From Streptomyces roseicoloratus (GTDB taxonomy: Bacteria; Actinomycetota; Actinomycetes; Streptomycetales; Streptomycetaceae), in the NCBI RefSeq assembly GCF_004117935.1, contig NZ_SDOY01000120.1, positions 1 through 62,838 of the forward strand: DNA of 62,838 bases, written 5' to 3'. The notes under the pieces were generated by a model that was not told the origin of the DNA, did no database searches, and saw only the letters and a list, made by a program, of their open reading frames with translations. Made by a program: the position numbers and the translations under genes. Positions 1 through 7,027 of this stretch are shown piece after piece. Each line of letters opens with the position of its first letter. The stretch's first letter is position 1.

Positions 1-47
1 GTCGTCAGTGTGAACAAAACATGCTCCTCATCGGGGCGGCACCCGTG

Positions 48-1652
48 TCACGCCCAGGGGTCAGGCTCCCACATCGGATGCAGCTCGACGCCGAATCCCT
101 TCCCCTTCCGCACCAGAGCCACCCGGCGTAGGAGCTGCTTCAGCATGCCGTTCATCTCAACCGCGTTCAGCAGCTCCCACTCCTCCGCGAGACCGACGAT
201 GACAGGCTCGTAGTCCGTCTGCCTTGGCGCGAGCTCCACCACGGATACCCGCTCAAGTGCCGCCATGGTCGCCGCCTGCTGCTGGCGAATGCGGGCAACA
301 GCATCCTCGTACTCGCCCGGTCCGTAGTCGTCCGGGTTCATGGCCCGGTCCGCACGGAGGTTGGCCAGCGCCTTCTTCTGCTTGGCGGCTTCGCCCTCGA
401 GGCGCGCTCGCTCGCGGGCCGCTGTCGCTCGCCGGTCACCCGCCGGTGCGCGCTGCGCCGGCGCGCTGGGCGCCGCGTCGATGTCGACGGCAGCCTTGCT
501 CAGCACCCATTCGTGCACGAGCTTCTCGACCTCGGCTCGCGCGGCGTACACCCCTTCGCAGCCATGCTTACTGGTTGTGGCGCGGCGCCCGCACATGTAG
601 TTGTGGCCCTTGATCGAGGTGGGGCTGCCGTTGACGATGCGGATCGCGCTCTGGATGGGTGTGGTGCCGCGGCAGCCCGCGCACCGTACGAGGTTGGTGA
701 GCGGGTAGAGAGCGGTCCGGGCGCGAGGCGGGGTCTTCTTCATTTGCTGCCGGCGGTCCTGGTATCGCTGCCAGATCTCGAGGTCGATGAGTTCTTCTTG
801 GGCGCCGGGGAGGAAGACGGTGTTCGGGCAGTTCCCCTTCATGGAGGTGGAGCATTTGCACTCGGGGTTGTGGATGCGGAGTAGGCCCGCGCAGAAGCCG
901 GAGTCCATGTAGCGGATGAGGGTCTGCACGGTCCACAGGCCGCCGCGGGTGGTGCGCCAGCCGCTGCTGTTCATCTCGTTGAGGAGGGCGTAGAACGGCT
1001 CGCCGTCGAGGTACTGCCGGTAGCGGTCGGCCATGACGGGGCCGGTGTCGGGGTCGGCGATGTACTTCTCGTCCTGGAGGGTGAAGCCGCCTTTGCCGTC
1101 GGGTAGACGTCGGGGGTGCCAGATGTAGCCGAAGCGGGGGCGGCCGGTGGCGGGGAGGTGGAGCTTGTAGCGGCGGTGGTCATGGGTCTCGCGCCACTGT
1201 TCGCCGCGGACGTCGGATTCATAGGCGGCGAACTCGAAGAGGATGCCGCGGTGGAGGCGGCCGGTGGCGGTGCGGGCGTCGACTTCCTCCGTGGCGGAGG
1301 CGAGTTGGCCGCCGACATCCTCGAGGCGCTTGAGGTTGATGGGGACGCCGTCGCGGGTGCGCCCGAAGCGGTTGTACTTCCAGACGACGATGCCGCGTGC
1401 TTCGCCGCGTTCGACCCGTTCGATGCCGCTCATGATCTTGCGCTTGAAGTTGCGGCCGGTCATGTCGAGGTCGGTGATCCAGTCAGTGATCCGGCGTCGG
1501 GTGCGCTGAGCCCACGCGGTGATCGCTGCCTTCTGCAGCTCTGGGCTGATCTTCTCTTCTTTCCAGGTGGAGACCCGGATGTAGCCGAGCCAGGGCTCCC
1601 ACTCCTCTTCGGAGTGAGAGCCCTGGAACGTTTCGGGGATGCGCCGTGTCAC
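48..1652 (-). CDS. Large serine recombinase (prophage integrase)
   Basis: This 534-residue protein would catalyse phage integration between attP and attB through a covalent Ser-DNA intermediate. The N-terminal resolvase domain has GYIRVS with the probable nucleophile Ser28, and RFGRTR at about 95-100. A recombinase domain follows. A zinc ribbon uses Cys324, Cys327, Cys354 and Cys365, and a coiled coil lies at about 410-470, the standard order for large serine integrases. The GTG start at 1652 overlaps the TGA of the upstream gene. It is the last gene of a leftward repressor-membrane protein-integrase unit. Its stop is 47 bases from the window edge, so the left attachment site is there or outside the window. 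Confidence 0.95.
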   Translation of the reverse strand: MTRRIPETFQGSHSEEEWEPWLGYIRVSTWKEEKISPELQKAAITAWAQRTRRRITDWITDLDMTGRNFKRKIMSGIERVERGEARGIVVWKYNRFGRTRDGVPINLKRLEDVGGQLASATEEVDARTATGRLHRGILFEFAAYESDVRGEQWRETHDHRRYKLHLPATGRPRFGYIWHPRRLPDGKGGFTLQDEKYIADPDTGPVMADRYRQYLDGEPFYALLNEMNSSGWRTTRGGLWTVQTLIRYMDSGFCAGLLRIHNPECKCSTSMKGNCPNTVFLPGAQEELIDLEIWQRYQDRRQQMKKTPPRARTALYPLTNLVRCAGCRGTTPIQSAIRIVNGSPTSIKGHNYMCGRRATTSKHGCEGVYAARAEVEKLVHEWVLSKAAVDIDAAPSAPAQRAPAGDRRATAARERARLEGEAAKQKKALANLRADRAMNPDDYGPGEYEDAVARIRQQQAATMAALERVSVVELAPRQTDYEPVIVGLAEEWELLNAVEMNGMLKQLLRRVALVRKGKGFGVELHPMWEPDPWA

Positions 1653-1975
1653 TGTGCCTGCCGTTCGTGCTGCCGTGGGAGGGCGGGGCGGATCGGTACG
1701 ACGGTGCCCCCGGACGGAGGGGTGTCCAGGAGGCCGAGGGTGACGTGCTGGAGGCCGAGCTTGTAGCCGGCGTTGTGGATGTCTTCGCGCTCGCGGTCGG
1801 TGAGGCGGGCGGTGTGGCGGAGGGTGGTGCAGATGAGTCCGGTTGCTGTGGTGGTGGTGGCGAGGATCCCGGTGCGCATGGCGGTTGCGCTGTCGAGGAT
1901 CATGCCGGTCAGCCCGACGCCGAGGCTGATGGTGAACAGTGTGCTGAGCAGGGTGAGCAGGATGCGTGTGGACAC
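1649..1975 (-). CDS. Small membrane protein of the lysogeny operon
   Basis: This 108-residue protein has two hydrophobic N-terminal segments, a stretch beginning RILLTLLSTLFTISLGVG followed by a second Thr/Ala-rich segment, and then a charged soluble tail. I do not recognise a family. I chose the GTG start at 1975 because a GGAGG ribosome-binding site sits just upstream and the longer open frame to 2050 runs back into the repressor gene. It lies between repressor and integrase and is translationally coupled to the integrase through a GTGA overlap. A role in lysogenic conversion or superinfection exclusion is possible but is only inference from position. Confidence 0.7.
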   Translation of the reverse strand: MSTRILLTLLSTLFTISLGVGLTGMILDSATAMRTGILATTTTATGLICTTLRHTARLTDREREDIHNAGYKLGLQHVTLGLLDTPPSGGTVVPIRPALPRQHERQAQ

Positions 1976-1994
1976 TGACGTACCTCCGTGCTGG

Positions 1995-2426
1995 TCAGTT
2001 CTGTGCGGCCTGCCCCCCGCTCCGTCGGCGTCGTCTACGGAGGGTGTCAACCGTGTTCCGGAATAGCTCCCGATCGAGTTCGTCGTCGATCCCGAGGGCG
2101 TCGGCGGCTTCGTCGGTAGTCATGGGGTGGGGGGTTGGCGGTGGGTTCTGGACGGCTCGGAGTTCGGATTCCTCGAGGATGCCGGCCCTGACGAGGACCT
2201 CGCCTAGGGGGTGGTGGATGGCGTCGGCGAAGAGGGTGAGGACCTTGATGTCTTTGACGTCACCCGAGTTGATCAAACGTCCGACGCTGGCGGCGCTGAT
2301 GCCCGAGTCCTCGGCGAAGCGGGTGCGGCCGCCGCTGCGAAGGCCGCTGACGTCGTAGCCCTGGCGGGTGATCTGCTCTTTTGCCCAGGCTGCGAACGCG
2401 GCGTTGGCGCTGATCTTGTTTTTCAT
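1995..2426 (-). CDS. HTH DNA-binding protein, probable prophage repressor
   Basis: This 143-residue protein has an XRE-like helix-turn-helix at about residues 25-85, with RFAEDSGISAASVGRLINSG as the likely recognition region. An acidic linker and an Arg-rich tail (RRRRRR) follow. Its place, divergent from the early operon and in one unit with the integrase, fits a CI-like repressor. The ATG at 2426 is preferred to the upstream frame start at 2447. A TTCCGT-17-TATCTT promoter ends six bases before it, so the mRNA would be leaderless. The sequence does not show the ligand or the operator specificity. Confidence 0.75.
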   Translation of the reverse strand: MKNKISANAAFAAWAKEQITRQGYDVSGLRSGGRTRFAEDSGISAASVGRLINSGDVKDIKVLTLFADAIHHPLGEVLVRAGILEESELRAVQNPPPTPHPMTTDEAADALGIDDELDRELFRNTVDTLRRRRRRSGGQAAQN

Positions 2427-2432
2427 GCTTGA

Positions 2433-2461
2433 AAGATAGCGCGACACGCGATGCCACGGAA
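2433..2461 (-). promoter_or_regulatory. Proximal repressor promoter, leaderless transcript
   Basis: Read leftward, TTCCGT (2461-2456) and TATCTT (2438-2433) are separated by 17 bases. Six bases then lead to the repressor ATG at 2426. This spacing predicts an mRNA that begins at or next to the start codon, and no Shine-Dalgarno sequence is present. It is a pattern match only. Confidence 0.45.
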
Positions 2462-2512
2462 CACCCCCTTTCGGCCACCGAATATCGCTCGGGCGTGCGC
2501 ATTAAAAATCGA

Positions 2513-2531
2513 ACAGGTGCCCCTGACCTGT
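2513..2531. promoter_or_regulatory. Inverted repeat ACAGGT-N7-ACCTGT in the control region
   Basis: Two perfect 6-base half-sites separated by seven bases lie midway between the divergent promoters. This is an operator candidate. The palindrome at 2663-2684 has a different half-site. Confidence 0.35.
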
Positions 2532-2555
2532 AGTTGAACCTCGAACGCCCTACAG

Positions 2556-2584
2556 AACGTAGGAGTCCGGCGTCACTCTGTCAA
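2556..2584 (-). promoter_or_regulatory. Distal leftward promoter TTGACA-17-TACGTT
   Basis: On the minus strand a perfect -35 TTGACA (2584-2579) is followed after 17 bases by TACGTT (2561-2556). Transcription would start near 2549 and run about 120 bases before the repressor start. This gives the repressor a second, leadered transcript, reminiscent of an establishment promoter. It is based on consensus match only. Confidence 0.45.
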
Positions 2585-2627
2585 CAGTGAAGGAACCGTA
2601 AAGGCTGAACCCCAGCCCGCCACATCT

Positions 2628-2655
2628 TTCACGCGTGACAGATACGTGCTACCTT
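2628..2655 (+). promoter_or_regulatory. Candidate rightward early promoter
   Basis: TTCACG (2628-2633) and TACCTT (2650-2655) are separated by 16 bases, predicting a start near 2662. A TGACAGAT half-site (2636-2643) lies in the spacer and a 22-base near-palindrome begins at the predicted start. This suggests repression by promoter occlusion. Confidence 0.4.
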
Positions 2656-2662
2656 TCTCTCA

Positions 2663-2684
2663 CGCCAGACAGATCTGTCAGGCG
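2663..2684. promoter_or_regulatory. Probable early operator, 22-base near-perfect inverted repeat
   Basis: The core GACAGATCTGTC (2668-2679) is perfectly palindromic. It is extended by CGCC on the left and GGCG on the right across one A-A mismatch. The half-site TGACAGAT recurs upstream at 2636-2643. It lies between the candidate early promoter and the first early gene, where a repressor or Cro-like operator is expected. Confidence 0.5.
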
Positions 2685-2699
2685 GGAAAGGTACGACGC

Positions 2700-2912
2700 A
2701 TGTACGACCGAACCCTGCTGCGAGCCGCAGCAGCTGCCGAAGGGCAGCACAACTACGTAGACCTCGCCCACCACTTGAAGGTTGCACAGTCCACGGCCTG
2801 GCGCCTCTGGTACGGCAAGAACGCCCCGAGCATCGAGACCGCCAGCAAGGTCACCAAGGCCTACGGCCTGACCCTCGCCCAGCTTCTCGAGCCAGCCGAG
2901 GCCGCCACATGA
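2700..2912 (+). CDS. Cro-like XRE-family HTH protein
   Basis: This is a 70-residue protein made almost entirely of one helix-turn-helix domain (VDLAHHLKVAQSTAWRLWYG, then IETASKVTKAYGLTLAQLL). It is the first gene of the rightward early operon and is divergent from the repressor, the position of Cro in lambdoid phages. The ATG at 2700 follows a GGGAAAGG ribosome-binding site. The open frame extends upstream to 2646, but that part covers the operator and probable transcript start. It may bind the adjacent inverted repeat. Confidence 0.75.
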   Translation: MYDRTLLRAAAAAEGQHNYVDLAHHLKVAQSTAWRLWYGKNAPSIETASKVTKAYGLTLAQLLEPAEAAT

Positions 2913-3082
2913 AAAGTCAGGTCGTCATCCCCCGCGCCCAGTGCATCACCGGCGCTCGCGCCGTCCTGGACAAGGCCCGCCAGCGGATTGCAGCGGACTA
3001 CGCCGCCGGCCGCCTCTCCCCCGAGCAGACGGCCGTGTACGAGCGACTGATCGCGAAGAGCCGCGCTGCGGCCGCTGCCTGA
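2909..3082 (+). CDS. Small early protein (57 aa)
   Basis: The ATG at 2909 overlaps the stop of the Cro-like gene as ATGA, so translation is probably coupled. The product, starting MKSQVVIPRAQ, is a helical, Arg/Ala-rich polypeptide with a central SPEQTAVYERLIAKSRA segment. I recognise no family. Its size and position make it one of several candidates for a regulator or a recombination directionality factor, but nothing in the sequence proves this. Confidence 0.65.
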   Translation: MKSQVVIPRAQCITGARAVLDKARQRIAADYAAGRLSPEQTAVYERLIAKSRAAAAA

Positions 3083-3155
3083 CCAAACGAATACGGGGCC
3101 GCTCCGTCCGACCGGAACGACCCCCGGCACCTCACCACACAGAAATGAGGACACC

Positions 3156-3509
3156 GTGTCCATCAACCTTACCCGTCCGACCCCGGTGACCCCGGTGCTG
3201 CCGGCGCCGTTCGACTCGCGTGACGCGCTGCTGCACGCCTTCGCCGTCACGGAGAAGGTCATTGCCGAGCTGGCCGATCGGCCGTCGAGCGTGACCATCG
3301 ACGAGTACGACGGCGCGTACCGCGTCCAGGTCTACTTCCACCGCCAGCCCGCCCAGGTGCAGCGGTTCGCCGCGCGGTACTGCGTCGAGGTGCTGGTGGA
3401 CGCGCACTACAACGGGGACACGTCGACGTACACGTGGGCTGAGGTCCGGGTCGACGGTGTGTCGGTGCGCGGGTGGGCGCTGCTGCGCCACGAGGAGCGT
3501 GCGGCGTGA
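3156..3509 (+). CDS. Hypothetical early phage protein (117 aa)
   Basis: The GTG start at 3156 follows a GAGGA ribosome-binding site. The protein has a Pro-rich start, then a predicted alpha/beta fold with several aromatic beta-strands (AYRVQVYFH, YTWAEVRVDGVSVRGW). No catalytic motif is visible. It resembles small hypothetical proteins of actinophage early operons in style only. It couples to the next gene through a GTGA overlap. Confidence 0.65.
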   Translation: MSINLTRPTPVTPVLPAPFDSRDALLHAFAVTEKVIAELADRPSSVTIDEYDGAYRVQVYFHRQPAQVQRFAARYCVEVLVDAHYNGDTSTYTWAEVRVDGVSVRGWALLRHEERAA

Positions 3510-4150
3510 ATGCGCGGCGTGTGCAGGCGGCGGAGGGTGTGATCCTCGCGGCGCTGAAGACGAGGCAGACGGCGGCTGGTGTCGCGATCGCGTTGGAGTC
3601 GGCGTGCCTGCTCCAGTCACCCGAGTCGGCGGCCGAGCAGCGTCGCACGGTCATCGCCGAGCGGGACGCGCAGATCGTCGCGTGGCTGGCGAAGAAGGCC
3701 GGTGAGTACGGGACGTCGAACCGCGACAGCAGGACGGCGTCCGAGGCGGTCGGCCGGATGGCCGACAAGCTGAGCCGCGGCGCGGTCCGTGACGACGAGA
3801 CCGGGGTGTCGCAGCTGTACGGGCTGCGGGCCGAGAACCACCGGCTGGTTGCCGAGGTGCGACGGCTGGAGGCGGAGCGGCATTCGACGAACGAGGAGCT
3901 GTCCAAGGCGGTCGAGCGGGTCGCCGAGCTGGAGGCGTTGACGCCCGCGCCGATCCAGACCTGCCGGACCTGCGGCGCCGGGTACACGTACGGCCAGCCG
4001 TGCAGCACCTGCGAGTTCGAGGCCCGCATCGCCAGCGAGCTCGCGGCCCGGCAGCTGGAGGACCCGCACGACTCGCCGCTGCACCACGACTACGCGGTCG
4101 GCCGCGACCTGCCCATCGCCCACCCCACCGACGCCGGGAGCGCCCTGTGA
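3506..4150 (+). CDS. Coiled-coil protein with a C-terminal zinc knuckle
   Basis: This 214-residue protein is mostly helical. A heptad-like coiled coil lies at about residues 105-145 (LRAENHRLVAEVRRLEAERH). It is followed by a CRTCGAG-N6-CSTC four-cysteine cluster at about 150-170, likely a structural zinc site. The GTG at 3506 overlaps the previous stop codon. Leading helices such as AEQRRTVIAERDAQIVAWLA are typical of actinophage hypothetical proteins. The function is unknown; the Zn knuckle suggests nucleic-acid or protein binding. Confidence 0.65.
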   Translation: MNARRVQAAEGVILAALKTRQTAAGVAIALESACLLQSPESAAEQRRTVIAERDAQIVAWLAKKAGEYGTSNRDSRTASEAVGRMADKLSRGAVRDDETGVSQLYGLRAENHRLVAEVRRLEAERHSTNEELSKAVERVAELEALTPAPIQTCRTCGAGYTYGQPCSTCEFEARIASELAARQLEDPHDSPLHHDYAVGRDLPIAHPTDAGSAL

Positions 4151-4506
4151 GCACCACCCCGAAGCCCGTCCGCGGCCCGATGCACATCGAAGCCACCGCA
4201 CTCCACATCACCGCCGACGTCACCCCGCTCGTCGAGAACAACGTCCACGACCTCCTCGACCTCCTCATGGAAGAGGACCTGTTCGAGGCGTTCATGGAAC
4301 TCGCCTGCACCGAGCCGACCGGCGAGCACGACGGCCACGCCCCCGACCGCCTGGCGTTCGAGGAGCTGAAGGACCGGCTCGTCGAGCGGCTGGCCACGAA
4401 GGTGGCGCTGACCGGCAGGCAGGCGTTGGGGATTGCGGACCAGATGCGCCGGCTGGGTGCGGCCCGCTCGGTTCCGGGTCAGCAGGACCGGAGGTGGTCT
4501 GCGTGA
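4147..4506 (+). CDS. Hypothetical helical early protein (119 aa)
   Basis: The product is acidic and helical, with a MEEDLFEAFMELACTEP segment and a C-terminal basic stretch. I see no recognisable domain. The GTG start at 4147 overlaps the upstream stop codon (GTGA), and the next gene overlaps it in the same way. Confidence 0.6.
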   Translation: MSTTPKPVRGPMHIEATALHITADVTPLVENNVHDLLDLLMEEDLFEAFMELACTEPTGEHDGHAPDRLAFEELKDRLVERLATKVALTGRQALGIADQMRRLGAARSVPGQQDRRWSA

Positions 4507-4829
4507 CCGCCGACGAGTGGAACGCCCTGTACCCGGTCGGTACCCGCGTGCTCGCCTACCCCAACATCCGGCCCGATCACCCGATCGCGGTCGCCGTCCG
4601 CCGGGCGAAGGCCGAGGGCCGGTTCGTCGAGCCCCGTGACGCCGACCTCGCCCGCGGCCTGGACACGGTCACCCGAACCCGGGCATGGACCCTCGGCCAC
4701 GGCAGGCCCGTGGTGGCGGTCGACGGCTACGCGGGCGGCCTCTGCCTGACGCACGTCTACCCCGGCGGCTTGTGCCCGACGTGCCGCCGCAACTTCGAGG
4801 GCTGCACCTGCACCGGAGGTGTCCGGTGA
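4503..4829 (+). CDS. Cys-rich early protein (108 aa)
   Basis: The N-terminal part is a small alpha/beta region (YPVGTRVLAYPNI). The C-terminal third contains CLTHVYPGGLCPTCRRNFEG followed by CTC, a cluster of Cys and His residues likely to bind zinc. It is translationally coupled on both sides. No specific function can be assigned. Confidence 0.6.
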   Translation: MTADEWNALYPVGTRVLAYPNIRPDHPIAVAVRRAKAEGRFVEPRDADLARGLDTVTRTRAWTLGHGRPVVAVDGYAGGLCLTHVYPGGLCPTCRRNFEGCTCTGGVR

Positions 4830-4930
4830 TGCCCGGGATCTGGCGCGGCTGCGCCTGCGGCCTGCTCCTCTCTGCCGTCCTGTGGGCGCTCATCGCCCTC
4901 ACCGCCATCGCCACCTGGAGCGCCCTGTGA
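4829..4930 (+). CDS. 33-aa single-span membrane peptide
   Basis: The ATG at 4829 shares its A with the TGA of the preceding gene, and the product ends at 4930 in a GTGA overlap with the nuclease gene. It is almost entirely one hydrophobic helix (LLLSAVLWALIALTAIATW). It could be a small inner-membrane phage peptide. It could also serve only to keep ribosomes coupled between its neighbours. Confidence 0.5.
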   Translation: MPGIWRGCACGLLLSAVLWALIALTAIATWSAL

Positions 4931-5817
4931 CCACCACCGTGCAGACCGGGGCCGTCCAGGCCCCGGCCGCCGGCCCGATCACCGGGCCCGGCATTTACCC
5001 GAACCTGGCGGTCGAGGAGTACCACGCGCACCGCGAGTCCCTGTCGTCGACCGGCGCCCGCACGATCCTGAAGGCTCCGGCCCTGTTCCGCCACGAGCAG
5101 GATCACCCGCAGCCCCGCCGGGCCGTGTTCGACTTCGGCACCGCCGCGCACAAGCTCGTGCTCGGCGACGGCCCGGAGCTGGTTGCGGTCGACGCCGGGG
5201 ACTGGCGGACGAAGGCGGCCCGTGCCGAGCGCGACGAGGTCGAGGCCGCGGGCGGGATCGCGCTGCTGGCCGCCGACTACGACCGCGTCCACGACATGGC
5301 CGACGCGCTGCGCCGCCACCCGATCGCCTCCGCGGTGTTCGCGCCGGGCGCCGGCCGTCCGGAGCAGTCGCTGTTCTGGACCGACAGGCCGACCGGGGTC
5401 ATGCGGCGGGCCCGGCTGGACTGGCTGCCGTACCCGCGGGGCGGCCGGCTGATCGTCGCCGACTACAAGACCACCGTGTCCGCCTCGCCGGAGGCGCTGG
5501 CCCGCACGGTCGACACGTACGGCTACCACCAGCAGGCCGCGTGGTACCTCGACGGCGTCCGCGCCCTCGAACTCGGCGACGAGTCCGCCGTGTTCTTGCT
5601 GGTCTTCCAGGAGAAGACCGCGCCGTATCTGATCACCGTGGTGCAGCTCGACCTGCTGACGCTGCGGGTCGGCGCCGCGAAGAACCGGCGCGCCCTGCAG
5701 GTCTACGCCGAGTGCACCGCCTCCGGCCGCTGGCCCGGCTACGTCTCGGACGACCAGCCCCACTTCCTTTCCCTGCCCCCGTGGGCCCTGGCCCGCGATA
5801 CCGAGGAGTACCTGTGA
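4927..5817 (+). CDS. RecE/ExoVIII-type PD-(D/E)XK nuclease (DUF3799-like)
   Basis: This 296-residue protein resembles the exonuclease domain of RecE. Near residue 12 is GIYPNLAVEEYHA, followed by LSSTGARTILKAP and a FGTAAHKLVLG motif. The metal-binding core is ARLDWLP with Asp, followed by LIVADYKTT (the D-X-K element). A conserved Gln-rich helix (YHQQAAWYLDG) follows. It is predicted to resect double-stranded DNA 5'-3' for single-strand annealing. The next gene encodes the probable annealing partner, as in RecE-RecT pairs. Confidence 0.85.
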   Translation: MTTTVQTGAVQAPAAGPITGPGIYPNLAVEEYHAHRESLSSTGARTILKAPALFRHEQDHPQPRRAVFDFGTAAHKLVLGDGPELVAVDAGDWRTKAARAERDEVEAAGGIALLAADYDRVHDMADALRRHPIASAVFAPGAGRPEQSLFWTDRPTGVMRRARLDWLPYPRGGRLIVADYKTTVSASPEALARTVDTYGYHQQAAWYLDGVRALELGDESAVFLLVFQEKTAPYLITVVQLDLLTLRVGAAKNRRALQVYAECTASGRWPGYVSDDQPHFLSLPPWALARDTEEYL

Positions 5818-6635
5818 CCCAGCAGAACATCGAACGCATGACGCCGGCCGCCGCCCCCGGGCGGGTCGGGCAGGGCACGGCCGTCGAGCAGTCCCGTGCC
5901 GTCGCCGAGGTGCAGGCCGCGATCGTCGTCGCGCAGCAGTGCCCGCGGAACATCTCCGCCGCGATCGCCGAGATGCGGCAGTCCTGCCAGCAGCCGTACC
6001 TCGCGGAGCGCGCGTTCTACCGCTTCCCCCGCTCGGGGCAGACCGTGTCCGGGCCGTCCGTCCACCTCGCCCGGGAACTCGCCCGCTGCTGGGGCAACGT
6101 CCAGTACGGCCTCGCCGAGCTCCGCCGCGACGACGAGTACGGCGAGTCGGAGATGCAGGCGTACGCCTGGGACGTCGAGAAGAACACCCGCAACAGTTCC
6201 ACCTTCATCGTCCCGCACAAGAGGGACCAGAAGAACGGTCCGAAGCAGCTCACGGACATGCGGGACATCTACGAGAACAACGCCAACAACGGTGCCCGCC
6301 GGGTCCGCGAGGCGATCTTCGCGATCCTCCCGCCCTGGTTCGTCGAGGAAGCGAAGGAGCTGTGCACCCGCACCCTGCGGGACGGCGGCGGCAAGCCGCT
6401 GAACCTGCGGATCGCGGACGCGGTCAAGGCCTTCGAGGGCATCGGCATCACCGCCGACCGTATCGAGACCAAGCTCGGCCGGCCTCCGGCGAAGTGGACC
6501 GACCACGACGTCGCCCAGCTCCAGATCAGCTTCCGCTCGATCCAGCAAGGCGAGATCAGCGCCGAGGACGAGTTCCCCTCGCTCGTCTCCCTGTCCGAGC
6601 TCACCGGCAACGCCCCGGTTGGGGAGGTGGCGTGA
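5814..6635 (+). CDS. Putative single-strand annealing protein
   Basis: The 273-residue product contains the series ECRAs often seen in phage annealing-type proteins: VQAAIVVAQQCPRN, then a FPRSGQTVSGPSVHLARELA segment, DVEKNTRNSSTF, and LTDMRDIYENNANNGARRVR. I recognise this as a conserved phage recombination family next to RecE-like nucleases. Placing it in the RecT/Rad52-like superfamily is inference from gene order and fold-like pattern. It would anneal complementary strands produced by the upstream nuclease. Confidence 0.6.
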   Translation: MTQQNIERMTPAAAPGRVGQGTAVEQSRAVAEVQAAIVVAQQCPRNISAAIAEMRQSCQQPYLAERAFYRFPRSGQTVSGPSVHLARELARCWGNVQYGLAELRRDDEYGESEMQAYAWDVEKNTRNSSTFIVPHKRDQKNGPKQLTDMRDIYENNANNGARRVREAIFAILPPWFVEEAKELCTRTLRDGGGKPLNLRIADAVKAFEGIGITADRIETKLGRPPAKWTDHDVAQLQISFRSIQQGEISAEDEFPSLVSLSELTGNAPVGEVA

Positions 6636-7027
6636 TGCGACTCCCCTTCGTCTCCCGCCGCTACGCCCGTGGTGCTGTCGCCGCCGCCACGGCAGGCCTC
6701 CGCGCCGACCTCGAAGCCGCCCGCGCCGAGCTCGCTGACGCCCGTATCGACCTCGCCAACGCACGTGCCGCTCGCCGCAAGGCCGAGACCAGCCTGACGC
6801 AGGAACGGAAGAAGCAGCGTGCCGTCGCGAGCTGGCGCCACACGGACGACGGCCGCCTGGCCCGCGCGTTGCGTGCCGTCGCCGCGCTGCGGGCCGAGGC
6901 CGCCGTGCAGCGCCGTGTCGAGCACCGCCTCACCAACCAACTCCTCGACGCCACCGGCTACCAGGGCGACCCGCTCCTCCCCGCCGCCCGCGCCCTGCTC
7001 GACCTCGACCCGGAGGACCCGAAGTGA
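6635..7027 (+). CDS. Coiled-coil early protein (130 aa)
   Basis: The ATG at 6635 shares a base with the previous stop codon. After a basic start, residues 20-75 form a long Ala/Arg/Glu heptad-like helix (LRADLEAARAELADARIDLA). A Leu-rich C-terminus ends in DLDPEDPK. No domain is recognised. It separates the recombination pair from the cytosine methyltransferase and may be a structural partner of either. Confidence 0.6.
   Translation: MRLPFVSRRYARGAVAAATAGLRADLEAARAELADARIDLANARAARRKAETSLTQERKKQRAVASWRHTDDGRLARALRAVAALRAEAAVQRRVEHRLTNQLLDATGYQGDPLLPAARALLDLDPEDPK

Noticed and set aside
4669..5763. A 364-codon minus-strand frame opposite the RecE-type gene
   Set aside because: It is a shadow of the nuclease gene, without family features.
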